Assembly (NCBI RefSeq): GCF_023278365.1
Contig: NZ_CP075338.1
Location: forward strand, 806,001 to 870,000
DNA from: Epilithonimonas zeae
Lineage (GTDB): Bacteria > Bacteroidota > Bacteroidia > Flavobacteriales > Weeksellaceae
Length of the DNA: 64,000 nt
Reading direction: 5' to 3'
Of the stretch, positions 51,666 to 60,015 are shown piece after piece. Each line of letters opens with the position of its first letter. Positions within the stretch are counted from its first letter, which is position 1. The notes below the pieces were generated by a model. The model ran no database searches and was not told the DNA's origin. It saw nothing but the letters and a program-made list of their open reading frames with translations. The position numbers and the translations under genes were made by a program.

Positions 51666-52667
51666 ATGAGCTTCAAAACCAAATTTTTCCGAATTGTCAA
51701 CCCAATAACAAAGATATTCTCCTTTGAAAAATTTTTTGGTTCATTACCTTTTGATAATTTGATTTTGGTTTATCATTTGGTTTCTGATGAAGATGTAAAA
51801 CATGTCAAACATCTTTTTCCTTACCGCTCTGTCAGACAGTTTGAAAAAGATCTCGATTTTCTGTCAAACCATTTTGAATTCGTTAATTGGGAAGATTATC
51901 TCAATCAAAAGAAAACTTCGAAGCCAAAACTTCTATTGACTTTTGACGATGGTTACAGCGAGTTTTATGACATCATCTCTCCTATTCTTCTCCGAAAAGG
52001 AATTTTCGCTATTAATTTTATCAATCCAAAGTTTATTGATAACAAAGAATTGATGTGGCGGAACAAAGCCAGTTTGATTGTTTCGGAAATTATTGAGAAT
52101 GGAACTTTTCAAGAAAAGATGCACAAATTAACCGGAGATGAATTAAACGAAATTGTTTCTTCAATCTTAAGTATCAATTTTGAAAATCAAAATCAGTTGG
52201 ATGAAATTGCCAATCATTTAGAAATCAATTTTGAAAACTATCTCCAAAACAATCCAGTCTATCTAACTACGAAACAATTAATCAAACTAAAAAAAGATGG
52301 TTTTGGAATTGCCTCTCACGGTTGGGATCACCCGCTTTATAATCAACTTTCTCTAGAACAACAAATCGATAATACACAGAAATCCTTAGATTATATGATA
52401 GATAATCAATTTCTGAATGATTCTTTTGCTTTTCCTTTTACAGATCATTTGGTGACAGAGCAATTTTTTGATTTGATTTTTAAACAAAATTCTGATTTAA
52501 AATACACCTTTGGAGCGGCAGGGTTAAAATTAGACTCTTATTCTAAAAATATCCAGAGAATTCCGATCGAAACCAAAAATTATTCAGCCGAAGAAATTCT
52601 AAAAAACGAAATTATCTATTATCAAATATTGAAAATGCTTGGCAAAAACACGATTAAAAGAAGCTGA
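51666..52667 (+). CDS. Polysaccharide deacetylase family protein
   Basis: A 333-residue carbohydrate esterase 4-like protein. The NodB motifs are LILVYHLVSDE, LLLTFDDGYSEFYDIISPILLRKGI (metal-binding Asp), and SHGWDHPLYNQLS (paired His). The C-terminal SFAFPFTDHL and RIPIETK stretches fit this family of Bacteroidota. There is no signal peptide, so it may act on a lipid-linked or cytosolic sugar in surface polysaccharide synthesis. It is followed by a GNAT acyltransferase and MepB gene on the same strand. Confidence 0.83.
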   Translation: MSFKTKFFRIVNPITKIFSFEKFFGSLPFDNLILVYHLVSDEDVKHVKHLFPYRSVRQFEKDLDFLSNHFEFVNWEDYLNQKKTSKPKLLLTFDDGYSEFYDIISPILLRKGIFAINFINPKFIDNKELMWRNKASLIVSEIIENGTFQEKMHKLTGDELNEIVSSILSINFENQNQLDEIANHLEINFENYLQNNPVYLTTKQLIKLKKDGFGIASHGWDHPLYNQLSLEQQIDNTQKSLDYMIDNQFLNDSFAFPFTDHLVTEQFFDLIFKQNSDLKYTFGAAGLKLDSYSKNIQRIPIETKNYSAEEILKNEIIYYQILKMLGKNTIKRS

Positions 52668-52693
52668 AATTATGCTTTGAACAAAGTGTTTGC

Positions 52694-52701
52694 TATATTT
52701 G
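52694..52701 (+). promoter_or_regulatory. Promoter -7 element TATATTTG before the GNAT gene
   Basis: TATATTTG ends 17 nt before the GTG at 52719, so the GNAT and MepB genes may have their own promoter. Confidence 0.45.
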
Positions 52702-52718
52702 TTTAAAATTAATGATCG

Positions 52719-53789
52719 GTGATAAATATTGTTGGATTAAACAAAGCACAGTTAAAAGGATTTACGCAAACTATACAATTCAAAAATTTTGAATTTGCTC
52801 CCATTTCTGAACTTAGAGAATCTTCTCACATCCACAATCCCCGCGCTACAGATAAAGATATCTTATTATTTTTAGCTTTTGATGACGATCAACTTGCAGG
52901 TTATTTAGGTATTCTTCCTGATGATGTCAATGATAAAAATGGTGAAAAAATCCATTTTGGATGGCTATCCACATTATTCGTTAGCGAAAAACACAGAGGC
53001 AAACAGATCGCTCAGAAGTTACTTTACTCTGCTGAAGAAGTTTATGATAAAAATCTAATGATTACCGAGTTTACACCAAGTGCAGAAAGGCTTTACCGTA
53101 AAATCGGATTGTTTGAAGATTTGACTTCCAAAAATGCTGTGCGATATTATTACAAATCCAACCTAGCTGAACTTTTACCTACGAAGAAACCCTTTTTTGA
53201 TAAGAATAAAATCTGGTTAAAACGATTTGATAACCTGATTAATATTTTCATTCCTTATCTCAGCGCTGGGAAAAACAATCTTTATAAAATCACAAAAACG
53301 ATTGATAAAAGCTTAAATCAATTTCTCATCAATCAAAAGAAAAATCCAATTGCTAGAAACGCAGAAGATTTCCAATGGATTTTAGATTACCCTTGGCTTT
53401 CTCAGGAAACGGAGCAATCTAATTACCTTTTTTCTTCATATTCCAAGGATTATGAGATGTTTTGGGTCTCGGTATATCAGAATCAGGAGATTGTTGCGGC
53501 GATGCTTTGTTCAGTAAGAAACGGAAATTTGAAAGTGCTTTATTATTTTGGAAATGTAGAATTTGTAGCAGGAATTCTTCCAAAAATCATCAAGAAATAT
53601 AAAATCAAAATGATGACAATTTACGATGATAAGCTTAACAGTATGATCCAGAAAAATAAAACGCCAAAATCTATTTATAAGCGACCACTAAAAAGAGATT
53701 ATCTTACTCATAAAGATTTCAAAGAGAAACTCGGAAAAGATTTTAAATTCAACTTTACTGATGGTGACGGCGATTTTTCTTTTACTTAA
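52719..53789 (+). CDS. GNAT family N-acetyltransferase
   Basis: A 356-residue protein with a GTG start at 52719; the ATG at 52712 is in another frame and gives a short unrelated peptide. The N-terminal half has the acetyl-CoA motif WLSTLFVSEKHRGKQIAQKLLYSAEEVY and AERLYRKIGLFEDL, the usual GNAT fold. The C-terminal half (from residue ~170) looks like a second, degenerate GNAT-like domain (EMFWVSVYQNQEIVAAMLCSV). It is longer than simple GNATs; a glycan or peptide acyl acceptor is plausible next to the deacetylase, but not shown. Confidence 0.78.
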   Translation: MINIVGLNKAQLKGFTQTIQFKNFEFAPISELRESSHIHNPRATDKDILLFLAFDDDQLAGYLGILPDDVNDKNGEKIHFGWLSTLFVSEKHRGKQIAQKLLYSAEEVYDKNLMITEFTPSAERLYRKIGLFEDLTSKNAVRYYYKSNLAELLPTKKPFFDKNKIWLKRFDNLINIFIPYLSAGKNNLYKITKTIDKSLNQFLINQKKNPIARNAEDFQWILDYPWLSQETEQSNYLFSSYSKDYEMFWVSVYQNQEIVAAMLCSVRNGNLKVLYYFGNVEFVAGILPKIIKKYKIKMMTIYDDKLNSMIQKNKTPKSIYKRPLKRDYLTHKDFKEKLGKDFKFNFTDGDGDFSFT

Positions 53790-53797
53790 ATAGATCA

Positions 53798-54295
53798 ATG
53801 AACATTGATTTGCAATATTTAAATGATTTAATTTTAAAAGGATTAAATCTTCAGCTTTCGGAAATCACTCCAGATCTGGAATGTGAAGAATATTCTGGTT
53901 TCAATTTTAAAATTAATCAAACTAAGTTTAAATTCCGAAAGTCAAAACTGACACCTAAGAAGATTGGTCAATTTGTAACCTTTTGGAAAAGAAATTTAGA
54001 TGGAAAAACGGTTCCTTTTGACGTTTATGATGATTTTGACTTTTACATTATTTCGATTGAAGAAAGTGAAAACTCTGGCTTTTTCATGTTTCCAAAAATT
54101 ATTCTAGAAAAAGAAAATTTAATTTCCAGCGGAGAAAAAGCTGGAAAAAGAGGTTTCAGAATCTATGCAGATTGGCATTTTCCGAATAATAAACAAGCTG
54201 AAAAAACAAAACTCTGGCAAACCAAATACTTCATCAATTATTCTGATTCTGATGATTCTATTTTAAATGAATTTAGAAAAATTACAAAGCTCTAA
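53798..54295 (+). CDS. MepB family protein
   Basis: A 165-residue protein matching the MepB family: EEYSGFNFKINQTKFKFRKSKLTPKKIGQFVTFWKR, DFYIISIEESENSGFFMFPKIILEKENLIS, and KRGFRIYADWHFPNNKQAEKTKLWQTKYFI. In Staphylococcus aureus mepB lies with the MepRA efflux genes, but its own biochemical function is not known. Here it begins 8 nt after the GNAT gene and has no efflux neighbours. Location is cytosolic. Confidence 0.85.
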   Translation: MNIDLQYLNDLILKGLNLQLSEITPDLECEEYSGFNFKINQTKFKFRKSKLTPKKIGQFVTFWKRNLDGKTVPFDVYDDFDFYIISIEESENSGFFMFPKIILEKENLISSGEKAGKRGFRIYADWHFPNNKQAEKTKLWQTKYFINYSDSDDSILNEFRKITKL

Positions 54296-54299
54296 TACT

Positions 54300-55751
54300 T
54301 TACTTTTCACAATCACAATCTTGTCTCCTATGACGCTTCAATTCATTATCCCAAAACGGATATAGCTTGATTGCGATATAAAAATTGGCTGCGTGAAGAT
54401 GTTTTTGCTTTAATAATAAAGGAAAAGTATTCTCACTTCCAAGAATCAAAGGTCCAATCCTAAAGTATCCACCAAATTGAAGACTTTTATACTCCGACAA
54501 AGTTGTAGAAACTCCGTAACCGATAGCAGCTTTCTGTACAGAATAATTGGCATTAAGAATATTGTTTCGTTTGACAGAGTTCTCAAAAAGAGGAACTCTC
54601 TGAATCCAATTGAAATTAACAAAATGATTTTCTTTTATTCTTTGACTATAATTTAAGTTAATACTTGTCGGTAAACCAATTTTAAAACCATTACCAACAA
54701 AAGATTTGTTTTCGTCACCATAAGCTTCTTTGCTTAATAGTTTTAAATATTGTTCGGGACTTTCAAATTCCTGATCCTCCAGATTGGGATTATTCTGCAA
54801 CCAAATGGTATTTCCATTAACAAAACTATGATTTAATCCATGTTTGAAATTGACATAACCTAAATCCAAAATATTAAAAGAAAATTTAGTTTGATACTCA
54901 TCTTCTCTGGGATTTTTATCAATCATTGTAATTCCCAAATCCAAACCCAAACCAGAACCATTTTGCTTATAATCATAGCGTTTTGTTTCTGAATTATAAT
55001 TGGTAATGTAATTGACAGAAACATTATAATCAGAAGCATAGATGTTCATCAAATCCGGATTATCCCATATCGCAGGCTCTGTTGCAGTTAGTTTTATATT
55101 CTGATGACTGATGATATTAGCAGCGTCTAATCCCATTTCGTATTTCAAATTAAGACCAAAAATCCATTGTTTGTCAGAAGTTGGAAAAATTGTTGTTGCC
55201 GCATTAAATCCGATTTCATTCCAATTCATAGCAATTGAAGAGAATGGTTCCATTTCGTAAAACTCAGGTTGTTTGATCATTTCGTTACCAAATCGAAGAT
55301 AGTTGTCCAAATCCAGAACTGAAGCTTGTGATCTCAGTCGGCTGAATAATCCCAGCACATATTTTTTGTCTTTGATATCAGCTGTCATAGAAAATGATGG
55401 TCCCATAATATCAGTATTGAACATCAGGCTGGCATTCTCTTTATTATAAAAATCAAAGACACTTGGTTGAGTTTCTCCGGTAATTCCGCGATTTGGGTTG
55501 GCTAATTGTATTGGCGTTCCTGCTAAACCTAAAAGACTTTGTTTAGAAATGTAAGCGTAATCGTTCTGAAGAAAAAGATCTGCAGAAACCAAATTTACAT
55601 CCCAAGGATTTGGATTGAGAAAAGGCTGTGTTGGCGAAAAAATAGCAGAATTAATGCCGCTGTAACTATCATTGGTAAAAGTAAAATTATTCTGGGCTGT
55701 AATTTTTACAATACAGAACACAATCAACCCCAAACAAAATAATTTCAACAT
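54300..55751 (-). CDS. DUF5723 family outer-membrane beta-barrel protein
   Basis: A 483-residue exported protein with a signal peptide (ending KITAQ) followed by DSYSGINSAIFSPTQPFLNPNPWDVNLVSADLFLQNDYAY, the start typical of DUF5723/PorV-like proteins. Repeated amphipathic strands (FNFNILDLGYVNFKHGL, IGYGVSTTLSEYKSLQFGGYFRIGPLILGS) indicate an outer-membrane barrel. The ending carries a His-Arg-rich tail (KRHRRQDCDCEK). It may assist export or act as a surface channel. It is convergent with mepB. Confidence 0.8.
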   Translation of the reverse strand: MLKLFCLGLIVFCIVKITAQNNFTFTNDSYSGINSAIFSPTQPFLNPNPWDVNLVSADLFLQNDYAYISKQSLLGLAGTPIQLANPNRGITGETQPSVFDFYNKENASLMFNTDIMGPSFSMTADIKDKKYVLGLFSRLRSQASVLDLDNYLRFGNEMIKQPEFYEMEPFSSIAMNWNEIGFNAATTIFPTSDKQWIFGLNLKYEMGLDAANIISHQNIKLTATEPAIWDNPDLMNIYASDYNVSVNYITNYNSETKRYDYKQNGSGLGLDLGITMIDKNPREDEYQTKFSFNILDLGYVNFKHGLNHSFVNGNTIWLQNNPNLEDQEFESPEQYLKLLSKEAYGDENKSFVGNGFKIGLPTSINLNYSQRIKENHFVNFNWIQRVPLFENSVKRNNILNANYSVQKAAIGYGVSTTLSEYKSLQFGGYFRIGPLILGSENTFPLLLKQKHLHAANFYIAIKLYPFWDNELKRHRRQDCDCEK

Positions 55752-56023
55752 TTTACAAACCAGTTAATTATAAACTATTTTTTAAAGAAAATATTGTTGA
55801 GTAAGAAAATTGTTAAACATAGGATTAATAATGAGTGTTTAATCCGAAAACCAATATGGAAATTGTACTAATTATGATAAAATATGAAATCCTTGCAATC
55901 GATTAAACCACTGATATTCAATACTAATATTTTGTAAAATCAAATGTCTCATATTTGTCACCCTCTGTTTTATTGTACAATTCATAATAAAATTTAGATT
56001 TATACAACTAATCTGATTGTATT
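55752..56023. other. Regulatory region of the collar-protein operon
   Basis: 272 nt, AT-rich, between the divergent DUF5723 gene and the collar-domain operon. The palindrome attgtacaat occurs near 55975. No gene or clear TAnnTTTG element can be supported. Confidence 0.4.
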
Positions 56024-56605
56024 ATGAAAAAATTTAAACTTTTAATTATTGGAGCATTTATGATTACAGTAAAAATAAGTGCACAAAGTGAACCATTTGT
56101 GGGACAAATTATGTTTGTACCCTACAATTTTGCACCAATCGGCTGGCATGATTGCGATGGATCTGTGGTAAGTATTGCAGAATATTCTACATTATTTCAG
56201 TTAATTGGAACAACTTATGGTGGAAACGGGCAGACAACTTTCGCTTTACCAGATATGAGAGGCAGGGTTATTATAGATGATGGAAATGGAGCTGGTCTTA
56301 GTCCATATGTACTTGGACAAAAGGGAGGTACAGAAACTGTAACATTAACAGTTAATCAAATGCCATTTCACACTCATAATGTTGTAGGATCTAATTTAAA
56401 CGGAAATTCTAGTTCGCCAACCAATGCGGTACCTGCTAATACAAGAATATTAGACCCGGAATATTCTAATGCTACCTCCGATACAACTATGAAAGTCAAT
56501 ACTGTATCAAACAACGGCGGATCTCAACCACATAACAATATGATGCCTACTACAGCAATGAAATGTGTCATCGCTACGGAAGGTATTTTTCCATCACAAA
56601 ACTAA
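56024..56605 (+). CDS. Secreted tail-collar domain protein, copy 1
   Basis: A 193-residue protein with a Sec signal peptide (MKKFKLLIIGAFMITVKISAQ). The remainder is a phage tail-collar/microcystin-dependent protein domain: FVGQIMFVPYNFAPIGWHDCDG, YSTLFQLIGTTYGGNGQTTFALPDMRGRVIID, VTLTVNQMPFHTHNV, and KCVIATEGIFPSQN. The two Cys (CDG and KCVI) are shared with copies 2 and 3. In phages such domains trimerise at tail fibre tips and bind receptors. There are no phage genes nearby, and the signal peptide points to secretion. It begins the four-gene operon 5 nt before copy 2. Confidence 0.86.
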   Translation: MKKFKLLIIGAFMITVKISAQSEPFVGQIMFVPYNFAPIGWHDCDGSVVSIAEYSTLFQLIGTTYGGNGQTTFALPDMRGRVIIDDGNGAGLSPYVLGQKGGTETVTLTVNQMPFHTHNVVGSNLNGNSSSPTNAVPANTRILDPEYSNATSDTTMKVNTVSNNGGSQPHNNMMPTTAMKCVIATEGIFPSQN

Positions 56606-56610
56606 ATACT

Positions 56611-57198
56611 ATGAAAACAAGCAAACTATTTTTTTTGATGTTTATGATCGTAATAAACTCAAAACTCTCCGCGCAAGATGGAACACAATACGTTGGGCAA
56701 ATCGCCTGGGTATCATTTACTTTTGTACCAAATGGCTGGGCAGAGTGCAATGGTGCATTGCTTCCCATACAGCAAAACACAGCTCTCTTTGCCTTATTAG
56801 GAACACAATACGGCGGTAATGGAACAACCAATTTTGCACTCCCCGATTTACGAGGACGAACGCTAATTGGCTCTGGAAACGGACCTGGTCTAACACCGCA
56901 ATCTAATGGAGAAATGACTGGAGAAAGCCAAACAACTCTTAATATTCTTAATCTACCTTCACATAATCATTCTGTAAAAGCTGTGAAAGCTGTTGGTAAC
57001 AAAAACACGCCAGGAGGCAATCTACCTGCAAACACGGGAGATGAGGATCAAGAATATTCTACTGCTATTTCAGATACTACTTTTAATACTCAAGCTATAC
57101 AAGCTAGCGGATCTGGTCAGGCTCATAATAATATGCAGCCTTATGGTACTTTAAAATGTATTATTGCTTTAAACGGTGTATTTCCTCCACATCCTTAA
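56611..57198 (+). CDS. Secreted tail-collar domain protein, copy 2
   Basis: A 195-residue protein from the ATG at 56611 (an upstream frame start at 56563 lies inside copy 1). The signal peptide ends KLSAQ. The collar domain follows: YVGQIAWVSFTFVPNGWAECNGALLPIQQNTALFALLGTQYGGNGTTNFALPDLRGRTLIG, LNILNLPSHNHSV, and KCIIALNGVFP. It differs clearly from copy 1 in the central 110-160 region (GGNLPANTGDEDQEYST), where the exposed tip of tail-fibre proteins normally varies. The same CxxxG and KCxI cysteines are kept. Confidence 0.86.
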   Translation: MKTSKLFFLMFMIVINSKLSAQDGTQYVGQIAWVSFTFVPNGWAECNGALLPIQQNTALFALLGTQYGGNGTTNFALPDLRGRTLIGSGNGPGLTPQSNGEMTGESQTTLNILNLPSHNHSVKAVKAVGNKNTPGGNLPANTGDEDQEYSTAISDTTFNTQAIQASGSGQAHNNMQPYGTLKCIIALNGVFPPHP

Positions 57199-57214
57199 TT
57201 TTAATATTTATATT

Positions 57215-57799
57215 ATGAAAAATAAAAATTTAATTATACTAGGTTTGATATTATTATCAACAAAAAGTTTTGCTCAGTCTACCCCATTTCTTGGGCAGAT
57301 AGCTTATGTTACTTTTGGCTACGCACCCAAAGGTTGGGCTGAGTGTAATGGTCAAACCTTACCAATTAATCAGAATGTAGCTCTGTTTTCACTTTTGGGG
57401 ACGACCTACGGTGGAAATGGCAGTACCACTTTTATGTTACCAAATATCCAGGGTAGGGTTATTTTAGGGAATGGTCAGGGACTTGGTCTACCCAATTATT
57501 CACAAGGCGATATTGGAGGAGAAGAAAACCACACGGTTACCTTGAACGAGATGCCGGCACATAATCACAGCTTATTGGCTGTTAAAGCCAATGGTAACAC
57601 CAGTGATTCAAGTTTAGGTGTACCAGCAGATACAAAAACTCTGGACAAAGAGTACAGCACAGACCTCAGCAGTCCAGCTCTTATGAAAAATGATATGCTT
57701 ACTAGTACAGGAGGTAGCCAACCACATCCGAACATCCAGCCTTACATCACTTTCAAATGTATCATTGCTTTACAGGGCATATTTCCATCAAGACCTTAA
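57215..57799 (+). CDS. Secreted tail-collar domain protein, copy 3
   Basis: A 194-residue protein from the ATG at 57215 (an upstream frame start at 57176 falls in copy 2). Signal peptide ends KSFAQ. Collar domain: FLGQIAYVTFGYAPKGWAECNGQTLPINQNVALFSLLGTTYGGNGSTTFMLPNIQGRVILG, HTVTLNEMPAHNHSL, and KCIIALQGIFPSRP. It is closer to copy 2 than to copy 1, so the array grew by duplication. It is followed after 11 nt by the T9SS-sorted protein. Confidence 0.86.
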   Translation: MKNKNLIILGLILLSTKSFAQSTPFLGQIAYVTFGYAPKGWAECNGQTLPINQNVALFSLLGTTYGGNGSTTFMLPNIQGRVILGNGQGLGLPNYSQGDIGGEENHTVTLNEMPAHNHSLLAVKANGNTSDSSLGVPADTKTLDKEYSTDLSSPALMKNDMLTSTGGSQPHPNIQPYITFKCIIALQGIFPSRP

Positions 57800-57810
57800 A
57801 ATTTAAACTT

Positions 57811-58503
57811 ATGAAAAAAATATATTTATTATCAACAATATTACTGTCTGTTGTGGTTCTCGCACAGGATATAACATTCAGTGGATGTACCAATTTGTTT
57901 GGTGCTGCCAATTATCTTTTTACCAAGGAAACCAATCCCGATACTTATGGCAAAAGAATCTACGTGACGTCGCCAGTAACGGGAGATCAACCTTGCGGAG
58001 GTTTGGGAACTTGCGAATTCAAAATACAATGGAATAATACAATGTCAAGATGGGAATTCTTAGCTGACGAAGGTGACGGCACTTTTACCAGCCCATATCT
58101 CATATATTATAATTCTACAGGAAGCAGCACAGCACCGAATCCACCAAGTAATAATGTTGGAACGTGGGTAGAAAATACATCTGTTACAGAAGGCGCTTGC
58201 GGTGGAAATTTGACGACTTCCAATTCCAATTTTTCGGGTGATGTTCATACAACAACTTTAGCCGTTAATGAAACTGATAGTGGGAAAGCACTTCTATTTC
58301 CTAATCCTGTTGTGGATAATATAGGCATCCAAGGTCTTGGAAGTGCAAAAGAATATCAAATAATAGGTATGAGTGGACAAATAATAAGATCTTCAAAATT
58401 TGAAAATAAAATTAATGTCAAGGATTTGGAATCCGGAGTTTATCAATTGATAATTATTACGACCGATTCCAGAACCCATCAGTTTAGATTTATAAAAAAA
58501 TAA
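57811..58503 (+). CDS. T9SS-sorted secreted protein of the collar operon
   Basis: A 230-residue protein from the ATG at 57811, with signal peptide MKKIYLLSTILLSVVVLAQ. The N-terminal cargo (about 20-155) is Cys- and Gly-rich (FSGCTNLFGAANYLF, QPCGGLGTCEFKIQW, EGACGGNLTTSN), with no known family. The last ~70 residues are a Type IX sorting domain (ALLFPNPVVDNIGIQGL, YQIIGMSGQIIRSSKF, LESGVYQLIIITTDSRTHQFRFIKK). The gene lies 11 nt after collar copy 3, so it is probably exported to the surface together with the collar proteins and may anchor or display them. Confidence 0.82.
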   Translation: MKKIYLLSTILLSVVVLAQDITFSGCTNLFGAANYLFTKETNPDTYGKRIYVTSPVTGDQPCGGLGTCEFKIQWNNTMSRWEFLADEGDGTFTSPYLIYYNSTGSSTAPNPPSNNVGTWVENTSVTEGACGGNLTTSNSNFSGDVHTTTLAVNETDSGKALLFPNPVVDNIGIQGLGSAKEYQIIGMSGQIIRSSKFENKINVKDLESGVYQLIIITTDSRTHQFRFIKK

Positions 58504-58528
58504 ATACTATATTTCTTTAGTTTTATAA

Positions 58529-58560
58529 GTCGGAAGAGTTTTCTTCCGGCTTTTTGTTTT
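58529..58560 (+). terminator. Terminator of the collar/T9SS operon
   Basis: GTCGGAAGA-gttt-TCTTCCGGC with one G-T pair, followed by TTTTT, 26 nt after the stop. It closes the four-gene unit. Confidence 0.85.
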
Positions 58561-58611
58561 ACAAAATGTAAACACTTAAATTTGATTTAAATCTAAAAAC
58601 AGAAACAATCC

Positions 58612-59331
58612 ATGAGAATACCAACAATCCTCGGAATTATTGAAAGAAGAATGCTTGTCAATTATATTGTTGAACCAAAGTTTGTGGAGAAGATTTTGCC
58701 AAAACCATTTAAACCAAAACTCTATAAAGATAAAGCAATTATAGGAATTTGCTTGATACGATTGAAAAATATAAAACCAAAAGGCTTTCCTAATTTCATT
58801 GGAATTAATTCAGAAAATGGTGCTCATAGAATTGCTGTAGAATGGGATGAAAATGGAGAAATGAAAGAAGGTGTTTATATCGCAAGAAGAGATACTAATT
58901 TAAAACTAAATTCTCTAATTGGTGGCAGAATTTTTCCAGGTAGGCATTATTATGCAAAATTCAATGTGAAAGAAGAAAATCACAATTATCATCTAGATTT
59001 TAAATGTTCGGATAATACAACGATAGAAATTGATGCCAAATTAGTCTCTGAATTTAGTTCAAATTCTATCTTTAAATCTATAGATAATGTTTCAGATTTT
59101 TTTGAGAAAGGATCGGTTGGATATTCACCTAATGGTAATTGTTTTGAAGGTTTGAAACTCGAAACATACCATTGGGAAATAAAACCTTTGGAAGTTTCAA
59201 ATGTAAAATCAAGTTTTTTTGATAATCAGGATGTTTTTCCAGAAGGTTCTATTCAATTTGACAACGCTGTTTTGATGGAAAATATAGAACACGAATGGAA
59301 ATCTCTAAGAAGTATTAAACAAATTTTATGA
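58612..59331 (+). CDS. DUF2071 family protein (YqjF-like)
   Basis: A 239-residue protein of the acetoacetate-decarboxylase-like superfamily: RRMLVNYIVEPKFVEKILPKPFKP, IGICLIRLKNIKPKGFP, EGVYIARRDTNLKLNSLIGGRIFPGRHYYAKF, and KGSVGYSPNGNCFEGLKLETYHWEIKPLEV. Members are widespread but without a proven function; a decarboxylase role is only suggested by the fold. It is cytosolic and stands alone between the collar operon terminator and a membrane protein gene. Confidence 0.82.
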   Translation: MRIPTILGIIERRMLVNYIVEPKFVEKILPKPFKPKLYKDKAIIGICLIRLKNIKPKGFPNFIGINSENGAHRIAVEWDENGEMKEGVYIARRDTNLKLNSLIGGRIFPGRHYYAKFNVKEENHNYHLDFKCSDNTTIEIDAKLVSEFSSNSIFKSIDNVSDFFEKGSVGYSPNGNCFEGLKLETYHWEIKPLEVSNVKSSFFDNQDVFPEGSIQFDNAVLMENIEHEWKSLRSIKQIL

Positions 59332-59367
59332 TTTATTAAATTTACCCAGTTTAAAGTATATAATATT

Positions 59368-60009
59368 TTGAACAATGCCAAAGCAGACCAGCAAATCAAA
59401 ATTATTGGATTGATGAATGAATTTATAAATAGGGAAATCAAGAATCTGAAAAAACTACGGTTAACAGCTATCGGTTTTTTGGCTTTGATCAATTGTGTCA
59501 TTCTAGGCTGTTTTGTTTACTTATTCTATCAGGCTTATACCAGTAGGGATATTCAGGAAAACTTTATCAGCTATGTCTTTCCTACGGTTTTATATCTACA
59601 GTTGGTTTTAGCATTATGCTTTGTACCACTCATCGTAATCATCCACAGGAGATTCAGAAGTGTTATGAATGAGCTTGCTGATCTTAATGATGAATTTGTC
59701 ATCCACTATCAGAATTATATCCGATTTATCCAACGGTTAATGACGGTCATTCCTTTGTATCTGTTTTCACAAAAAGGATTATTGGTATTTATGAATTTCA
59801 AAACACAATTAATTCCTCCTAACACAATTAATTTTATAAAAATCAAACGTGTAAATTTTGGACGCTTCAGAAAATGCTCGATTTATCTGTATCAGGACAA
59901 AACTTTGATCTCTAAAATAACTTATCACAAAAGCCATCCTGCAGAAGCAGAATTTTTGAAACAAAATACTCATCTGATTAACAAAAATGGCGTCAGGATT
60001 GAAGATTAA
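59368..60009 (+). CDS. Hypothetical two-helix membrane protein
   Basis: A 213-residue protein; the frame begins with TTG at 59368, and ATG at 59413 (MNEFINREIKNLKKLRL) gives a 198-residue version that I consider more likely. Two hydrophobic segments (LTAIGFLALINCVILGCFVYLFY and YVFPTVLYLQLVLALCFVPLIVIIH) lie before a cytosolic domain with a beta-rich part (INFIKIKRVNFGRFRKCSIYLYQDKTLISKITYHKSHP). The arrangement resembles a small PH-like or YcxB-like domain behind a membrane anchor. No family can be named with confidence. Confidence 0.62.
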   Translation: MNNAKADQQIKIIGLMNEFINREIKNLKKLRLTAIGFLALINCVILGCFVYLFYQAYTSRDIQENFISYVFPTVLYLQLVLALCFVPLIVIIHRRFRSVMNELADLNDEFVIHYQNYIRFIQRLMTVIPLYLFSQKGLLVFMNFKTQLIPPNTINFIKIKRVNFGRFRKCSIYLYQDKTLISKITYHKSHPAEAEFLKQNTHLINKNGVRIED

Positions 60010-60015
60010 AATAAA

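Noticed and set aside
56024-57799. Prophage tail region
   Set aside because: Only collar domains occur, all with Sec signal peptides and followed by a T9SS protein; no capsid, portal, terminase, lysis or integrase genes are nearby.
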